Notes under the pieces: model-generated
Databases searched by the model: none
Told to the model about the DNA's origin: nothing
What the model saw: the letters and a program-made list of their open reading frames with translations, nothing else
DNA from: an uncultured Ruminococcus sp.
GTDB lineage: Bacteria > Bacillota > Clostridia > Oscillospirales > Acutalibacteraceae
Direction of reading: 5' to 3'
Assembly (NCBI GenBank): GCA_902765855.1
Contig: CACXBF010000001.1
Coordinates: forward strand, 1 to 64,000
Length of the DNA stretch: 64,000 nt
Part shown: positions 18,170 to 27,112 of the stretch, piece after piece
Numbering within the stretch: position 1 is the stretch's first letter
Layout: each line of letters starts with the position of its first letter
Translations under genes and position numbers: made by a program

Positions 18170-19018
18170 TTAGTCTTTGTTTATTTCAATTTTGCCGTAA
18201 AGCGATGTTGTTGGTGCTTCTTCAAGATGCTCGCTCTCAAATGTAGAGAAAACGCTGTCGTCCGGATGTCTTTGCTGTTCATCTGTATATTCACGACGCT
18301 GATAGTCGCCTGAGCGTCTGCGTGGCTGATTACTATTTCTATTGCCATAACCGCTGTTATATCTTCCGTTTTTATTTCCATAAGACTGCTTTTTGCGGTC
18401 AGGACCGATAACAACATGCCTTTGAAGATTCTCGCCCTCAGACCATGAAGTTGCTCCACGAACCTTTTGTACGGCTGTGTGTATGATTCTTCTCTCGTAT
18501 GGATTCATAGGCTCAAGTGAAACCTTTTCGCCTGTCTTGCAAGCCTTAAAAGCAAGCTTTCTGCCAAGAATTTCAAGAGTCTTTTCTCTCTTCTCACGAT
18601 AATTTCCGATATTGATTATTACTCGGAAATATTCATCATTTATATGGTTTACAACTAAACCTGTAAGATATTGAAGCGCATCAAGAGTTTCTCCTCTATG
18701 TCCGATAATAAAACCTATATCGTCACCATTCACATCAAATTCCGCACCATCTTCGGTTTCATTTGCTTCAATAATTACATTAGTAACACCAAGCTTCGTA
18801 AGAACATCCGTAAGATATGCTTTAGCAATATCTGTCGGAGTTTCTTCATAAAATACTTTTACCTTTGCAAGTGAACCGCCAAACAAACCAAACTTTTTCT
18901 TTTCAGGCTGAATAAGAACCTCAAACTGTGCTTTATCTTCGCTTATACCTAATTCCTCCAAAGCAAGTGCTTTAGCTTCCTCAATAGTTTCAGCCTCTTT
19001 AATAGCTTCTTTAATCAT
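18170..19018 (-). CDS. khpB: KH/R3H RNA-binding protein KhpB (Jag, SpoIIIJ-associated)
   Basis: A 282-residue cytosolic RNA-binding protein encoded next to the YidC insertase in many Bacillota. The Jag N-terminal domain (KKKFGLFGGSLAKVKVF) occupies residues 1-55. A KH domain with the GxxG-type loop IIGHRGETLDALQYLTGLV follows at about 105-125, then the R3H domain (MNPYERRIIHTAVQ to about residue 210). The C-terminal 70 residues are a low-complexity Arg/Asn/Gly tail, longer than usual, which may add nonspecific RNA affinity. The start is 20 bp after the yidC stop. Confidence 0.95.
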   Translation of the reverse strand: MIKEAIKEAETIEEAKALALEELGISEDKAQFEVLIQPEKKKFGLFGGSLAKVKVFYEETPTDIAKAYLTDVLTKLGVTNVIIEANETEDGAEFDVNGDDIGFIIGHRGETLDALQYLTGLVVNHINDEYFRVIINIGNYREKREKTLEILGRKLAFKACKTGEKVSLEPMNPYERRIIHTAVQKVRGATSWSEGENLQRHVVIGPDRKKQSYGNKNGRYNSGYGNRNSNQPRRRSGDYQRREYTDEQQRHPDDSVFSTFESEHLEEAPTTSLYGKIEINKD

Positions 19019-19037
19019 TATATTTCACCTCGGAAAT

Positions 19038-20120
19038 TTATTTTTTCTTTCCCATATATCCACTACCTGAGTTTTTATTCTTAGACGAATTTTTCTTCTT
19101 TTTAGATGAGTTATTATTTTTCTTTTCTGTTGTAGATGAACTCTTTTCTGAATCTACAGTAACTACCTTTGCAGTTGCATTAATAAATTCCGCTGATGCC
19201 TCTTCTTGCTCACGAAGAATAACTCTCTGAGCTTCTGCCTTAGCTTCCATAATATTCATATTATAGAACTTATAAAGAACTATCGACTGTAAGAAACCGA
19301 ATACCGTAGACGCAATCCAATAAAAACCAACAGCTGCAGGAACTGTATAAGCGATATATGCACTAAAGAGTGGCATAACAAGGAACATAATCTTCATACA
19401 ACCAGCGCCCTGACCGCTCATATTAGTACCATTCATTTTCTGCATAAGGAAAGTACTTGCAACTGATGTAACAAAACAAAGAACCGGAATAATCCAAAGC
19501 ATAGAACTCCAGCCTACTGTTGATGGAGTTGCAAGAAGGTCAAGACCTAAGAAGTTAAAACCATTGTGGAAGTCATTGATAGTATTAACATCATTTGCAT
19601 TAAAGATTGCAGAACCATCTGCATTATTGAGATATGGATTAAGCTGTGGAAAATACTTTACAAGGTCAATCTGACCATAATAGGAATTAAAGCTTGAGCC
19701 TATACCAGGAAGTGTACTTAAAGTATTAAGAGCAGCACTAACTTTATCCGCAGCAATATGGAAAGTATTTGTCAGCGGATTAACAACTGCATAATAAATG
19801 CACATCATAAGTAAGAGTGGAAGTATCGAGGTAAGACAACCCGAATAAGGTGACGCTCCCTCTTTCTGCATAAGTAAAGCACTTTCCTCGTTAGCTTTTT
19901 GCCTGTTATTTGCATATTTTTTCATTATTTCCTGCTGTTTAGCCTGAAATCTCGCGTTCGCCGCCATAGATTTTTGTTGCTTAACTGAAAGCGGAAACAT
20001 AATCAGCTTAATTACGATTGTAAAAATCATAATAGCTATACCAAAATTCTTTACAAGAAAGAATGCACCCCAGAGGATATAGCCAAAGATTCCTCCTATA
20101 AAATTAAAAAATTCCATCAT
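19038..20120 (-). CDS. yidC: membrane protein insertase YidC/SpoIIIJ
   Basis: A Sec-assisting insertase of the YidC/Oxa1/Alb3 family in the cytoplasmic membrane. The 360 residues begin with a short hydrophobic helix. The first conserved segment (FGIAIMIFTIVIKLIMFPLS) carries the groove arginine/lysine region (KQQKSMAANARFQAKQQEI). Several later membrane helices follow (about residues 95-112, 205-230 and 250-290). The C-terminal tail is strongly Lys/Ser-rich, typical for ribosome contact. A long extracellular segment (about 115-200) is present, but there is no lipobox. Confidence 0.95.
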   Translation of the reverse strand: MMEFFNFIGGIFGYILWGAFFLVKNFGIAIMIFTIVIKLIMFPLSVKQQKSMAANARFQAKQQEIMKKYANNRQKANEESALLMQKEGASPYSGCLTSILPLLLMMCIYYAVVNPLTNTFHIAADKVSAALNTLSTLPGIGSSFNSYYGQIDLVKYFPQLNPYLNNADGSAIFNANDVNTINDFHNGFNFLGLDLLATPSTVGWSSMLWIIPVLCFVTSVASTFLMQKMNGTNMSGQGAGCMKIMFLVMPLFSAYIAYTVPAAVGFYWIASTVFGFLQSIVLYKFYNMNIMEAKAEAQRVILREQEEASAEFINATAKVVTVDSEKSSSTTEKKNNNSSKKKKNSSKNKNSGSGYMGKKK

Positions 20121-20146
20121 AATTTAGAACAATTCCCTTCGCCCTT

Positions 20147-20425
20147 TTATTTTGCGGATCTTTTGCCTAAAAATTTTCTTTCCGCACTAAATTCAATCTT
20201 CTTAATTTTCTTTTCTGGAACAGGGTCATATCCACCCCTTGAGAAGGGATTACATCTCAAAATTCTTAAAACAGAGAGAATCGTTCCCTTCAACGCACCA
20301 TGAACCTTAACTGCCTCAAGAGCATATGTCGAACAAGTAGGAATAAACTTACAGCATGGTGCTTTCTTTAACGGAGAAATATTTTTTCTATAAAAACAAA
20401 TAAGCCAAATAAGCGGGTTCTTCAT
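20147..20425 (-). CDS. yidD: membrane protein insertion efficiency factor YidD
   Basis: A 92-residue small membrane-associated protein that assists YidC. The family core is clear: [20 protein letters not shown], then [18 protein letters not shown] and [15 protein letters not shown]. The start overlaps the rnpA stop by 4 bases. Confidence 0.96.
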   Translation of the reverse strand: MKNPLIWLICFYRKNISPLKKAPCCKFIPTCSTYALEAVKVHGALKGTILSVLRILRCNPFSRGGYDPVPEKKIKKIEFSAERKFLGKRSAK

Positions 20426-20757
20426 TTAAGAATCCCCGCTTCCTTCAGCTGTTTTTTCATTACACGCAAAACATCTGTGCTTTTAACAAAAGGTGTTTTA
20501 CCCCTTGCAACAAAAACAATATCATATCCTGTTTTAAGCTCAGGCAAAAGCGAGCGATACGATTCACGAATAATTCTGCGTGACCTGTTTCTTAAAACGG
20601 CATTACCGATTTTTTTACTTGTAGTAATGCCCACTCTTACACAATTCCGTCTTGTCTTAATAACATAAGTAACTATGAGCGGACTTTGGTAAAATCTGCC
20701 CTTGGAGTAAAGTCTTCTGAACTCGTTATTTTTTTTTAAAGCAACATACTCGTTCAA
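20422..20757 (-). CDS. rnpA: ribonuclease P protein component
   Basis: The small basic protein subunit of RNase P, which matures the 5' ends of tRNAs together with the rnpB RNA. From a TTG start at 20757 it is 111 residues, beginning (M)[19 protein letters not shown] as family members do. AGGGTGG lies 5 bases upstream of the TTG. An upstream in-frame ATG would add 28 hydrophobic residues foreign to the family and has no ribosome-binding site. The RNR signature is visible as [14 protein letters not shown]. It is located between rpmH and yidD. Confidence 0.93.
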   Translation of the reverse strand: MNEYVALKKNNEFRRLYSKGRFYQSPLIVTYVIKTRRNCVRVGITTSKKIGNAVLRNRSRRIIRESYRSLLPELKTGYDIVFVARGKTPFVKSTDVLRVMKKQLKEAGILK

Positions 20758-20882
20758 AGCAACCACCCTACACCCAAAGCGCAATACTAAAAACACCGTT
20801 TTAAATAAATTTTGAAAATGCCCGAAAAAAGTTTCGGGCAAATCTCAGAAAGACAAAGCTTTCATCTTAAAAATACGAAAAA

Positions 20883-21017
20883 TTAGTAAGTCAATCTTTT
20901 TCTGCCCTTAGCTCTTCTACGGGCAAGAACCTTGCGGCCGTTACTTGTAGACATTCTCTTTCTGAAGCCATGCTCCTTTTTTCTGTGAAGCTTTTTAGGC
21001 TGATAAGTTCTCAGCAT
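20883..21017 (-). CDS. rpmH: 50S ribosomal protein L34
   Basis: A 44-residue, very basic protein: [18 protein letters not shown], followed by [20 protein letters not shown] and RKRLTY. This is a complete L34 in the canonical place, first gene of the leftward operon facing dnaA. GGGAGGG lies 7 bases before the ATG. Confidence 0.98.
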   Translation of the reverse strand: MLRTYQPKKLHRKKEHGFRKRMSTSNGRKVLARRRAKGRKRLTY

Positions 21018-21113
21018 TACAAAACCCTCCCTTCAAAATCTCAAAATAGAAGGCGGAACCGATAGAATTTCCCAGATAGTGGGAATACAAAAGATAAAGC
21101 CTTACAAATTAGC

Positions 21114-21143
21114 ATTATAACTTATAAAAGGTAGAAATGTCAA
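21114..21143 (-). promoter_or_regulatory. promoter of the rpmH operon
   Basis: Consensus TTGACA (21138-21143) and TATAAT (21114-21119) hexamers on the minus strand with an 18-bp spacer, about 95 bp upstream of rpmH. The leader includes a small TTCCCA/TGGGAA hairpin. Confidence 0.85.
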
Positions 21144-21179
21144 GTATTTTTTCAAACTTATAGTATCTTACTTTTTATC

Positions 21180-21765
21180 GATAGCTACATTATATATGAT
21201 GAAGTAACTATCGTAAACAAACTACACTGTTCTGCTATACCGATTAGCTAACAGATTTCCCAAAGACACTTAAAAGTTTCGCTCGAGCCTTTTCAAAGGC
21301 TCGCAGGGTCGAGGGACGGAGTCTCTCGTGGGTTTTAAGGGCGAAGCCCTTAACATCTCTTGCCTTTAAAGGGCGGACTTTGTCCGCCCTTAGTTACTAA
21401 TCTTGCTAACAAAAGAAAATTAATCGGCGGATTTTATCCGCCGATTTTAAGAAAAAATAAATGTTGGGCAAAGCCCAAAAGTATTTCGCTCTCTGTGGAG
21501 AACGACCAAAGGCTCTTCCGTAGATGACTACCTTTGGAAACTGCAAGCTTTTTCAAAAGCTTGAGCAAAACTTTTAAGTATCTCAGGGAAGAAAAAATTA
21601 TATAAACGGTAGCTAATTGGTAATTACTTTCTCCGCGGCAACTAACTCCTTATACTCACTACGAGCGAGACTTTTTGAGCGATTCCGCGTCTTGGCTGCG
21701 GCGGCTCGCCGCAAAGCTTGAGCAAAACTTTCAAGTGTCTTTTGGAAATTAATTAGCTGAACAAA
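21180..21765. repeat. palindrome-mosaic repeat island 5, next to oriC
   Basis: The clearest two-armed island. A rightward arm (CTTAAAAGTTTCGCTCGAGC, palindromes GGCTCG.., CGAGGGAC.., TTAAGGGC.., GGGCGGAC/GTCCGCCC) leads to a centre with AATCGGCGGA/TCCGCCGATT and TTGGGC/GCCCAA. A leftward arm follows (AAGCTTTTTC...CTTTTAAGTATCTCAG) and ends in the GAGCGATTCCGCGTCTTG linker and GCGGCGGCTCGCCGC. It separates rpmH from the dnaA promoters. Confidence 0.85.
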
Positions 21766-21780
21766 CTTTCGATTTTAGCT

Positions 21781-21809
21781 TTGCAAATTTTTCTCGATTA
21801 TGCTATAAT
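21781..21809 (+). promoter_or_regulatory. upstream dnaA promoter
   Basis: TTGCAA (21781-21786), a 17-bp spacer and TATAAT (21804-21809). It lies about 280 bp before dnaA and immediately in front of the 11-bp inverted repeat. Confidence 0.6.
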
Positions 21810-21815
21810 ATATAG

Positions 21816-21891
21816 TTAGGGTAATAGCATATCTTTTCTATCAATCCCCTTATTTTCTCTTTAAACGCCCTCTAAGCCCTTATTACCCTAA
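21816..21891. repeat. 11-bp perfect inverted repeat in the dnaA leader
   Basis: TTAGGGTAATA (21816-21826) and its exact complement TATTACCCTAA (21881-21891), 54 bp apart. The first arm starts 7 bp after the upstream dnaA -10 box, so the pair could be an operator or a long-range leader hairpin. The spacer contains repeated CCCTTATT-like words. Confidence 0.55.
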
Positions 21892-21962
21892 AACCCTTCA
21901 AAATCACTTTTACAAATTCCTCGCCTTAGAGCGAATTTTCGACTTATTTTTCGTACTTTTAT

Positions 21963-21991
21963 TTGCTTTTACAAAAGAACTGTGCTATACT
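21963..21991 (+). promoter_or_regulatory. proximal dnaA promoter
   Basis: TTGCTT (21963-21968), a 17-bp spacer and TATACT (21986-21991), about 100 bp upstream of the dnaA start. Confidence 0.6.
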
Positions 21992-22097
21992 TAAGATTGA
22001 GAGATTATCGGATTTACTTCCGTATAACAATTTTATAATATTTTTATTATGATTAGGTTAAATTCTTGAAAAATTTATTGGGAGGAATGAAAACTTT

Positions 22098-23411
22098 ATG
22101 GATTCCTTTAACGAGGCTTGGGACATTATCTGTGATTATTGCAGGCAGAGAATCACAGATGTTGCCTACAAAACTTGGATTAGTAAAATTGAACCCGTAA
22201 ATCTGGATTTTTCACAGGGCAAAGCTATCCTTATGGTTCCTGGTGATTTTCATCGCCAAACCCTGACAAGATGCTATATGTCCTTGCTTAATGATGCCTT
22301 TGAAAGCGTCTTTGGCTCGGGTATTGACATCTGCTTTACTATTCCTGAGGAAATCAATCAAAAAGAGGAAAAGCTTAACGAAAGTATTCTTGATGCTGAC
22401 TACGAATTTACATTTGATACATTTATAGTCGGTTCATCGAATAAATTTGCTCATGCCGCGTCGCTTGCGGTTGCAGCAAACCCAGGTTATGCCTATAACC
22501 CTCTTTTCATCTACGGTAATTCCGGACTTGGAAAAACCCACCTGCTTAACGCTATCAGAAGTGAAATCAAAGCAAACAGCCCTGAAAAAGAGATTATATA
22601 TGTTAAGGGTGACGACTTCACCAATGAACTTATCGAATCAATTCACCTCGCAAAAACAAGCGAATTCAGACAAAAATATAGAAATTCTGACGTTTTGCTC
22701 GTCGATGACGTTCAGTTTATCGGTGGTAAAGAGTCTACTCAGGAGGAATTTTTCCATACCTTTAATGCTTTGTACGAAGCTAAAAAGCAAATAGTCTTGA
22801 CCTCAGACCGTCCTCCTAAGGAAATTCAATCACTCGTTGACAGACTTAGAAACCGTTTTGAATCAGGTCTTATTGCTGATATCCAGCCACCGGATTTTGA
22901 AACCAGAAGTGCCATTATAAAAAGAAAAGCAGAACTTCTCGAAATTGATGTTCCGGATGATGTCTGCGAATACATTGCAACCAAGCTGAAGGCTAATATC
23001 CGTCAGCTTGAAGGTGTTGTCAAAAAAATGAAGGCAAAAAGTCTGCTCTATGGCGAAAAAATCTCAATCAATTCGGCTCAGAAAATTATTTCAGATATTC
23101 TGAATAACGACCAGCCACCGCCATTAACAGTAGAAAAGATTATCGAAGAAGTTGCAAGAACATTCGGAGTAACTTCTGAAGATATTCGTTCATCTAAGCG
23201 TAATTCCAATATTTCTAAAGCAAGACAGATTGCCATATATGTTGTAAGAGAAATCACCCAGCTTTCAATGAACCTCATCGGTGATGAATTTGGTGGTCGT
23301 GACCATTCTACAATAGTATATGCCGTAAAACAGGTCGAAAAAGATATGAGCAAAGATACAAAAGTAAAATCTATGGTAGAGGATATAATTAAGAATATAA
23401 GGGATAGATAA
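22098..23411 (+). CDS. dnaA: chromosomal replication initiator DnaA
   Basis: DnaA is the AAA+ initiator that binds and melts oriC. The 437 residues show domain I (residues 1-80, ending near DICFTIPEE), a short linker, and the AAA+ core with Walker A FIYGNSGLGKTHLL and Walker B DVLLVDDVQFIGG. Domain IV carries the DNA-binding signature EFGGRDHSTIVYAV. The box-reading residues look canonical, so TTATCCACA-like boxes would be expected. GGGAGGA lies 10 bases before the ATG. Confidence 0.98.
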   Translation: MDSFNEAWDIICDYCRQRITDVAYKTWISKIEPVNLDFSQGKAILMVPGDFHRQTLTRCYMSLLNDAFESVFGSGIDICFTIPEEINQKEEKLNESILDADYEFTFDTFIVGSSNKFAHAASLAVAANPGYAYNPLFIYGNSGLGKTHLLNAIRSEIKANSPEKEIIYVKGDDFTNELIESIHLAKTSEFRQKYRNSDVLLVDDVQFIGGKESTQEEFFHTFNALYEAKKQIVLTSDRPPKEIQSLVDRLRNRFESGLIADIQPPDFETRSAIIKRKAELLEIDVPDDVCEYIATKLKANIRQLEGVVKKMKAKSLLYGEKISINSAQKIISDILNNDQPPPLTVEKIIEEVARTFGVTSEDIRSSKRNSNISKARQIAIYVVREITQLSMNLIGDEFGGRDHSTIVYAVKQVEKDMSKDTKVKSMVEDIIKNIRDR

Positions 23412-23444
23412 AAGCTGAAAAACAATAGTTTTTTCCGGCTTTTT
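23410..23444 (+). terminator. dnaA terminator
   Basis: AAAAGCTGAAAAAC pairs with GTTTTTTCCGGCTTTTT (one bulge, one G-U pair), beginning at the dnaA stop. The terminal T-run supports termination before the dnaN leader. Confidence 0.6.
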
Positions 23445-23900
23445 AGATATTTTCCTACAATAAATTTTATTTTACCCTATTATCCGCGTAGCTACACATA
23501 AAGTGTACGGTATTGGGAAATAATTATATAATTTTGCAGGAAAATTCATTTTCAATTCAAAGCTATGAAAATGAATACCTTTGGTTTATTCATTTTCTAT
23601 GCAAATTTATGCATATTTTTTGAATATTGTCGTTCTGACTTTTCAACTTTTCCTCAACAATTCACCAACATCTTTCAACCACAATGTTAAAACAAAAAAG
23701 TTTTCAAGATTTTTCAAACAAAACATCACAAAAATTCAACAATGCTCCAACTCTTCAACGCCAGATGTTTAAAAGTCTTAAGCCACTTTTCAACTTATAA
23801 ACTGCCCCTACTACTATTACTAAAATATATCTATTCTACCACGCCTTGCTTTTTAGCATTTTCTCTTTTTTAGATATTTTTCAAAAGGACTGATTTATGT
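23445..23900 (+). other. dnaA-dnaN intergenic region with TTCAAC-type words
   Basis: No gene is visible in these 456 bp. An inverted pair ATTCATTTTCA/TGAAAATGAAT occurs around 23545-23577, with a third ATTCATTTTC just after. From 23640 on the plus strand is rich in TTTTCAACT (23640-23648 and 23787-23795) and shorter TTCAAC or CTCAAC/CACCAAC words, related to the TTTTCAACA cluster at 3.4-3.7 kb. A cluster of initiator sites is expected in this interval in many Bacillota. Confidence 0.5.
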
Positions 23901-25007
23901 ATGAAGATTGTATGTAATTGCCAAAGTCTTACAGAAGCGATAACAAACGTTCAGAGAGCAGTGTCCACAAAATCCAATAATCCGGCTCTCGAAGGAATAC
24001 TTTTTAAAGCCGGTGCAAATTCACTTACCTTATGTGGATATGACCTTGAGCTTGGCATAACAACCACTCTGCCGGCAGAAGTTCGCTCAGAAGGTTCAGT
24101 TGTCCTAAGCGCAAAGCTTATTTCAGATATTGTCAGAAGGCTTCCGGCTGAAAATGTAACAATAGACACAAATGAAAAACTTATGACTACAATTATAAGC
24201 GGAGCTGTTGATTTCAAAATTATAGGAATATCAGCCGATGAATACCCTGATATTCCTTCAGTAAAGGGAGATTCAAATATCATAATCAAGGGTGAAATCC
24301 TTTCATCAATGATAAGTCAAACACTTTTTGCTATTGCAGATAGCGATATTAAGCCTGTTCAGAAAGGTTCTCTCTTTGAAATTGAAAATAATATTATCAA
24401 AATAATTTCAGTAGACGGTTATCGCCTTGCAATGAGAACCGAAAATCTCATTTTTGGAGAAAAGAAAAGCTTTATCATTCCCGGCAAAAGTCTTGCAGAA
24501 GTAGTCAAACTCATAAAAGACGGTGAAAAAGATGTCGAAATAGTTGTCGGTGATAAGCATATTATTTTCAAAATAGATAACTATTCAGTCATTTCTCGTC
24601 TGATTGAAGGCGAATTTATGAATTATGCCGCAGCAATACCGAGTTCACATAAAACAGAGATTAAGGTTAATACAAGAAAGTTTATCAGTTCTCTCGATAG
24701 AATGTCCTTATTGCTTTCAGAGAGAATAAAAACACCTGTTAGATGCAATATTGAAAATGGCGTTGTAAAGCTTTCCTGTTCAACAGTTCTTGGTCAGGCT
24801 TATGATGAATTTGATATAGAAATGAGTGGAGATAGCGTAGAGATTGGTTTCAATGTCAGATATATGCTTGATGCCCTCAGAAATACCGACACAGACGAAG
24901 TAAAAATTTGTCTTAGCGGTCCTACAAGTCCAATGGTCATATTACCGAGCGATGGTGACAGCTTCCTGTTCCTCGTTCTTCCTGTGAGGTTAAAAAATGA
25001 AAATTGA
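23901..25007 (+). CDS. dnaN: DNA polymerase III beta subunit (sliding clamp)
   Basis: A 368-residue three-domain clamp that encircles DNA and tethers the replicative polymerase. The start [14 protein letters not shown] with [16 protein letters not shown] and the C-terminal [22 protein letters not shown] are typical. The ATG at 23901 is chosen by homology. An out-of-frame ATG four bases earlier (23897) sits at better spacing from AAAAGGA but opens only six codons. The stop overlaps the next gene. Confidence 0.97.
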   Translation: MKIVCNCQSLTEAITNVQRAVSTKSNNPALEGILFKAGANSLTLCGYDLELGITTTLPAEVRSEGSVVLSAKLISDIVRRLPAENVTIDTNEKLMTTIISGAVDFKIIGISADEYPDIPSVKGDSNIIIKGEILSSMISQTLFAIADSDIKPVQKGSLFEIENNIIKIISVDGYRLAMRTENLIFGEKKSFIIPGKSLAEVVKLIKDGEKDVEIVVGDKHIIFKIDNYSVISRLIEGEFMNYAAAIPSSHKTEIKVNTRKFISSLDRMSLLLSERIKTPVRCNIENGVVKLSCSTVLGQAYDEFDIEMSGDSVEIGFNVRYMLDALRNTDTDEVKICLSGPTSPMVILPSDGDSFLFLVLPVRLKNEN

Positions 25008-25209
25008 AGAAGTCAAGCTTCGTGAAGGTGAAGATTTTATTCGTCTTGATTCCCTACTAAAAATGGGTGGTGGCACAGGCGGAATGGCAAAAGTCGCCAT
25101 TCAGGGCGGAAAAGTCAAAGTAAACGGCGAAATCTGCACTATGCGTGGCAAAAAAATGCGTTCCGGCGATTCAGCCGAATACCTCGACACCATTTTCAAA
25201 GTTTGCTGA
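24997..25209 (+). CDS. yaaA: S4-domain RNA-binding protein RlbA/YaaA
   Basis: A 70-residue S4-domain protein found between dnaN and recF in most Bacillota, thought to act in ribosome assembly. The S4 core is clear: [15 protein letters not shown]..., then [20 protein letters not shown]. Translation starts inside the dnaN 3' end (11-bp overlap), so the two are coupled. Confidence 0.93.
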   Translation: MKIEEVKLREGEDFIRLDSLLKMGGGTGGMAKVAIQGGKVKVNGEICTMRGKKMRSGDSAEYLDTIFKVC

Positions 25210-25214
25210 TATTT

Positions 25215-25640
25215 GGTAGCTTACACTCCAAACAAAGGCTCTGCCGTAGGTGACTGCCTTTGAAAACCGCAAGCCTTTAAAAAGGCTTGATCAAAATTTT
25301 GAGTTCTAAGAAAATTTTGATATAACAAAGATGTTTGTTATAAACTTTTATTTTTGTAGTTTTGTTGCCGAGGTCGAAAAATTACCAATGAACTACTGTT
25401 TAAATTAAGCAGTTTTCCTAAAAAATGTAGGGACGAAATGTGTTCACCCGAATATGTATGCTGTCAAGGCTAGGTGTGCAACCGCACAGGTCAAGACACA
25501 AAATAGTTTGACAGGTTTCGTTCGGTAGTTTTGTTATTCGCGGCAATTAAATGCCCTTGAATATGTCGAAGTTTTGCGTTGCAAAACAGATTCTGCGTCT
25601 TGGCTGCGGCGACTCGCCGCTAAGGGCAAAGCCCTTAACA
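25215..25640. repeat. palindrome-mosaic repeat island 6, abutting the recF ribosome-binding site
   Basis: A strongly degenerate island between yaaA and recF. It holds CAAGCCTTTAAAAAGGCTTG, GTGCAACCGCAC, GGCGACTCGCC and finally TTAAGGGCAAAGCCCTTAA, which ends only 4 bases before the recF Shine-Dalgarno sequence. The last hairpin would sit just upstream of the recF start in the mRNA. Confidence 0.78.
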
Positions 25641-25655
25641 TATAGGAGAGTTGGA

Positions 25656-26774
25656 TTGATAGTAAAAGAGTTGTCATTTGAAAATTTTAGAAATCTCGAA
25701 AATAATACAGTTTTTCCGTCAGACGGCATAAATGTTATCTATGGCGACAATGCTCAAGGTAAGACTAATATTCTTGAATGTCTGTGGCTCTTTACTGGAA
25801 ATAGGTCTTTCAGAGGAGCAAAAGAAAACGAGCTGATTAAATTCGACAATGCTTTCTCGAAAATTCATTTAAAATTTGAATCAAGAGAGCGTGAGCAGGA
25901 AATCAAACTTATGATTAAAGGCGGCAATCGCTTTATTGAGCTTAATGGCGTAAGTAAACGCTATATTTCTGAAATTATAGGCAGCTTTTGCTGTGTGGTA
26001 TTCTCTCCTAATCATCTTACGCTTATAAAGAATGGCCCTGATGAAAGGCGACGCTTTATTGACGCTGCAATTTGTCAGATTAAGCCGTCATATTCTTCGA
26101 TACTTTCCGATTACAAAACTATCATCAATTCCCGAAATGCTCTGCTGAAAGACATAAAAGAACACAGCGAGCTTATGGATATGCTTGATATATGGGACGA
26201 AAAGCTTGCGGTTCAAGGAGCTTTAGTTGCAAGAGAGCGTATCGCATATATAAAAAACTTCTCGAAATATTGCTCAGAGTTTTATACGGGAATATCTAAG
26301 GGAAGCGAAAAAATAGAAATTTCCTATAAGCTTTCTTTTGGCGATGAGGTTACAGAAGACGCCTCAAAACTAAAAGCAATGCTTAGCGATAAATTGATAA
26401 AAGCTCAACAGAGCGATATATATCAGGGGTATACAGGTTATGGCCCACACAGAGATGACCTTGTTGTCAACATTGACGGCAAGAATGCAAGAAATTTTGG
26501 TTCACAGGGACAACAGCGTTCAGCGGTTCTTGCTATGAAACTTGCAGAAGCGTCAGTTCTGAAAACCGAGAGCGGAGAACAGCCGGTTATTTTACTTGAC
26601 GATGTTCTCAGTGAACTTGATTATAAACGACAAGATTATCTTCTCAACAAGCTTTCGGATAAGCAAGTATTTATAACCTGTTGCGAATCCGAGATTATGA
26701 CCAAGTTAAAAGAGGGAAACAAAGCCCTTTTTTATATAAATTCAGGCAGGGTTACACCTACCGAGATAGAGTGA
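25656..26774 (+). CDS. recF: DNA replication and repair ATPase RecF
   Basis: RecF is an SMC-like ABC ATPase that loads RecA at gaps with RecO and RecR. From the TTG at 25656 the protein is 372 residues, the usual size, and begins LIVKELSFENFRNLEN. AGGAG precedes this TTG by 7 bases; the longer frame from 25551 is translated repeat sequence. Walker A is YGDNAQGKTN, the signature is NFGSQGQQRSAVLAMKLAEA, and Walker B is PVILLDDVLSELD. Confidence 0.96.
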   Translation: MIVKELSFENFRNLENNTVFPSDGINVIYGDNAQGKTNILECLWLFTGNRSFRGAKENELIKFDNAFSKIHLKFESREREQEIKLMIKGGNRFIELNGVSKRYISEIIGSFCCVVFSPNHLTLIKNGPDERRRFIDAAICQIKPSYSSILSDYKTIINSRNALLKDIKEHSELMDMLDIWDEKLAVQGALVARERIAYIKNFSKYCSEFYTGISKGSEKIEISYKLSFGDEVTEDASKLKAMLSDKLIKAQQSDIYQGYTGYGPHRDDLVVNIDGKNARNFGSQGQQRSAVLAMKLAEASVLKTESGEQPVILLDDVLSELDYKRQDYLLNKLSDKQVFITCCESEIMTKLKEGNKALFYINSGRVTPTEIE

Positions 26775-26782
26775 TTCAACTT

Positions 26783-27046
26783 ATGGAAAGTCTATATCTG
26801 CATCTTGAGCAAGATTCTGTAATACTCAAGAAAAATATCATAGGAATTTTTGATATGGATAAAACAACTGTATCAAAAAAAACAAGAGAATATTTAAATC
26901 AAGCTGAACGAGAAGGTCGAGTTCGCTATGTTTCATACGACTTGCCGAAATCATACATTCTTTGTCAGGAGGGTGATTCGACAGTTGTATATATAAGCCG
27001 ACTTTCCTCAGAAACAGTAAGAGGAAGAATAGATTCATTTTTGTAG
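26783..27046 (+). CDS. remB: RemB/YaaB-type regulator (DUF370 family)
   Basis: An 87-residue member of the DUF370/RemA-RemB family, small DNA-binding regulators of extracellular-matrix genes in Bacillus. It is recognised by LYLHLEQDSVILKKNIIGIF and the later DSTVVYISRLSSETVRGRI, and by its place between recF and gyrB. The ATG at 26783 fits the family start; a GTG at 26771 overlapping the recF stop (GTGA) is an alternative that adds four residues. Confidence 0.85.
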   Translation: MESLYLHLEQDSVILKKNIIGIFDMDKTTVSKKTREYLNQAEREGRVRYVSYDLPKSYILCQEGDSTVVYISRLSSETVRGRIDSFL

Positions 27047-27112
27047 TGCTTGATTAAGCAGATATTCAGTAAAAATTTTTCCTAAGAGCCTGATATGAAA
27101 GGAAGTTATGCT

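Larger units (their letters stand above)
21766..22097 (+). other. dnaA upstream region, candidate part of oriC
   Basis: The 330 bp between the repeat island and dnaA hold two promoters, an 11-bp inverted repeat and AT-rich sequence. The divergence of the flanking operons, with parS, dnaA and dnaN close by, makes this the leading replication-origin position by established Bacillota gene order. No exact TTATCCACA box was found by eye here, so the DnaA-binding sites remain unidentified. Confidence 0.5.

Noticed and set aside
25551-25655. Upstream extension of recF (35 codons)
   Set aside because: The extension is degenerate repeat island 6; homology and the Shine-Dalgarno sequence both point to the TTG at 25656.
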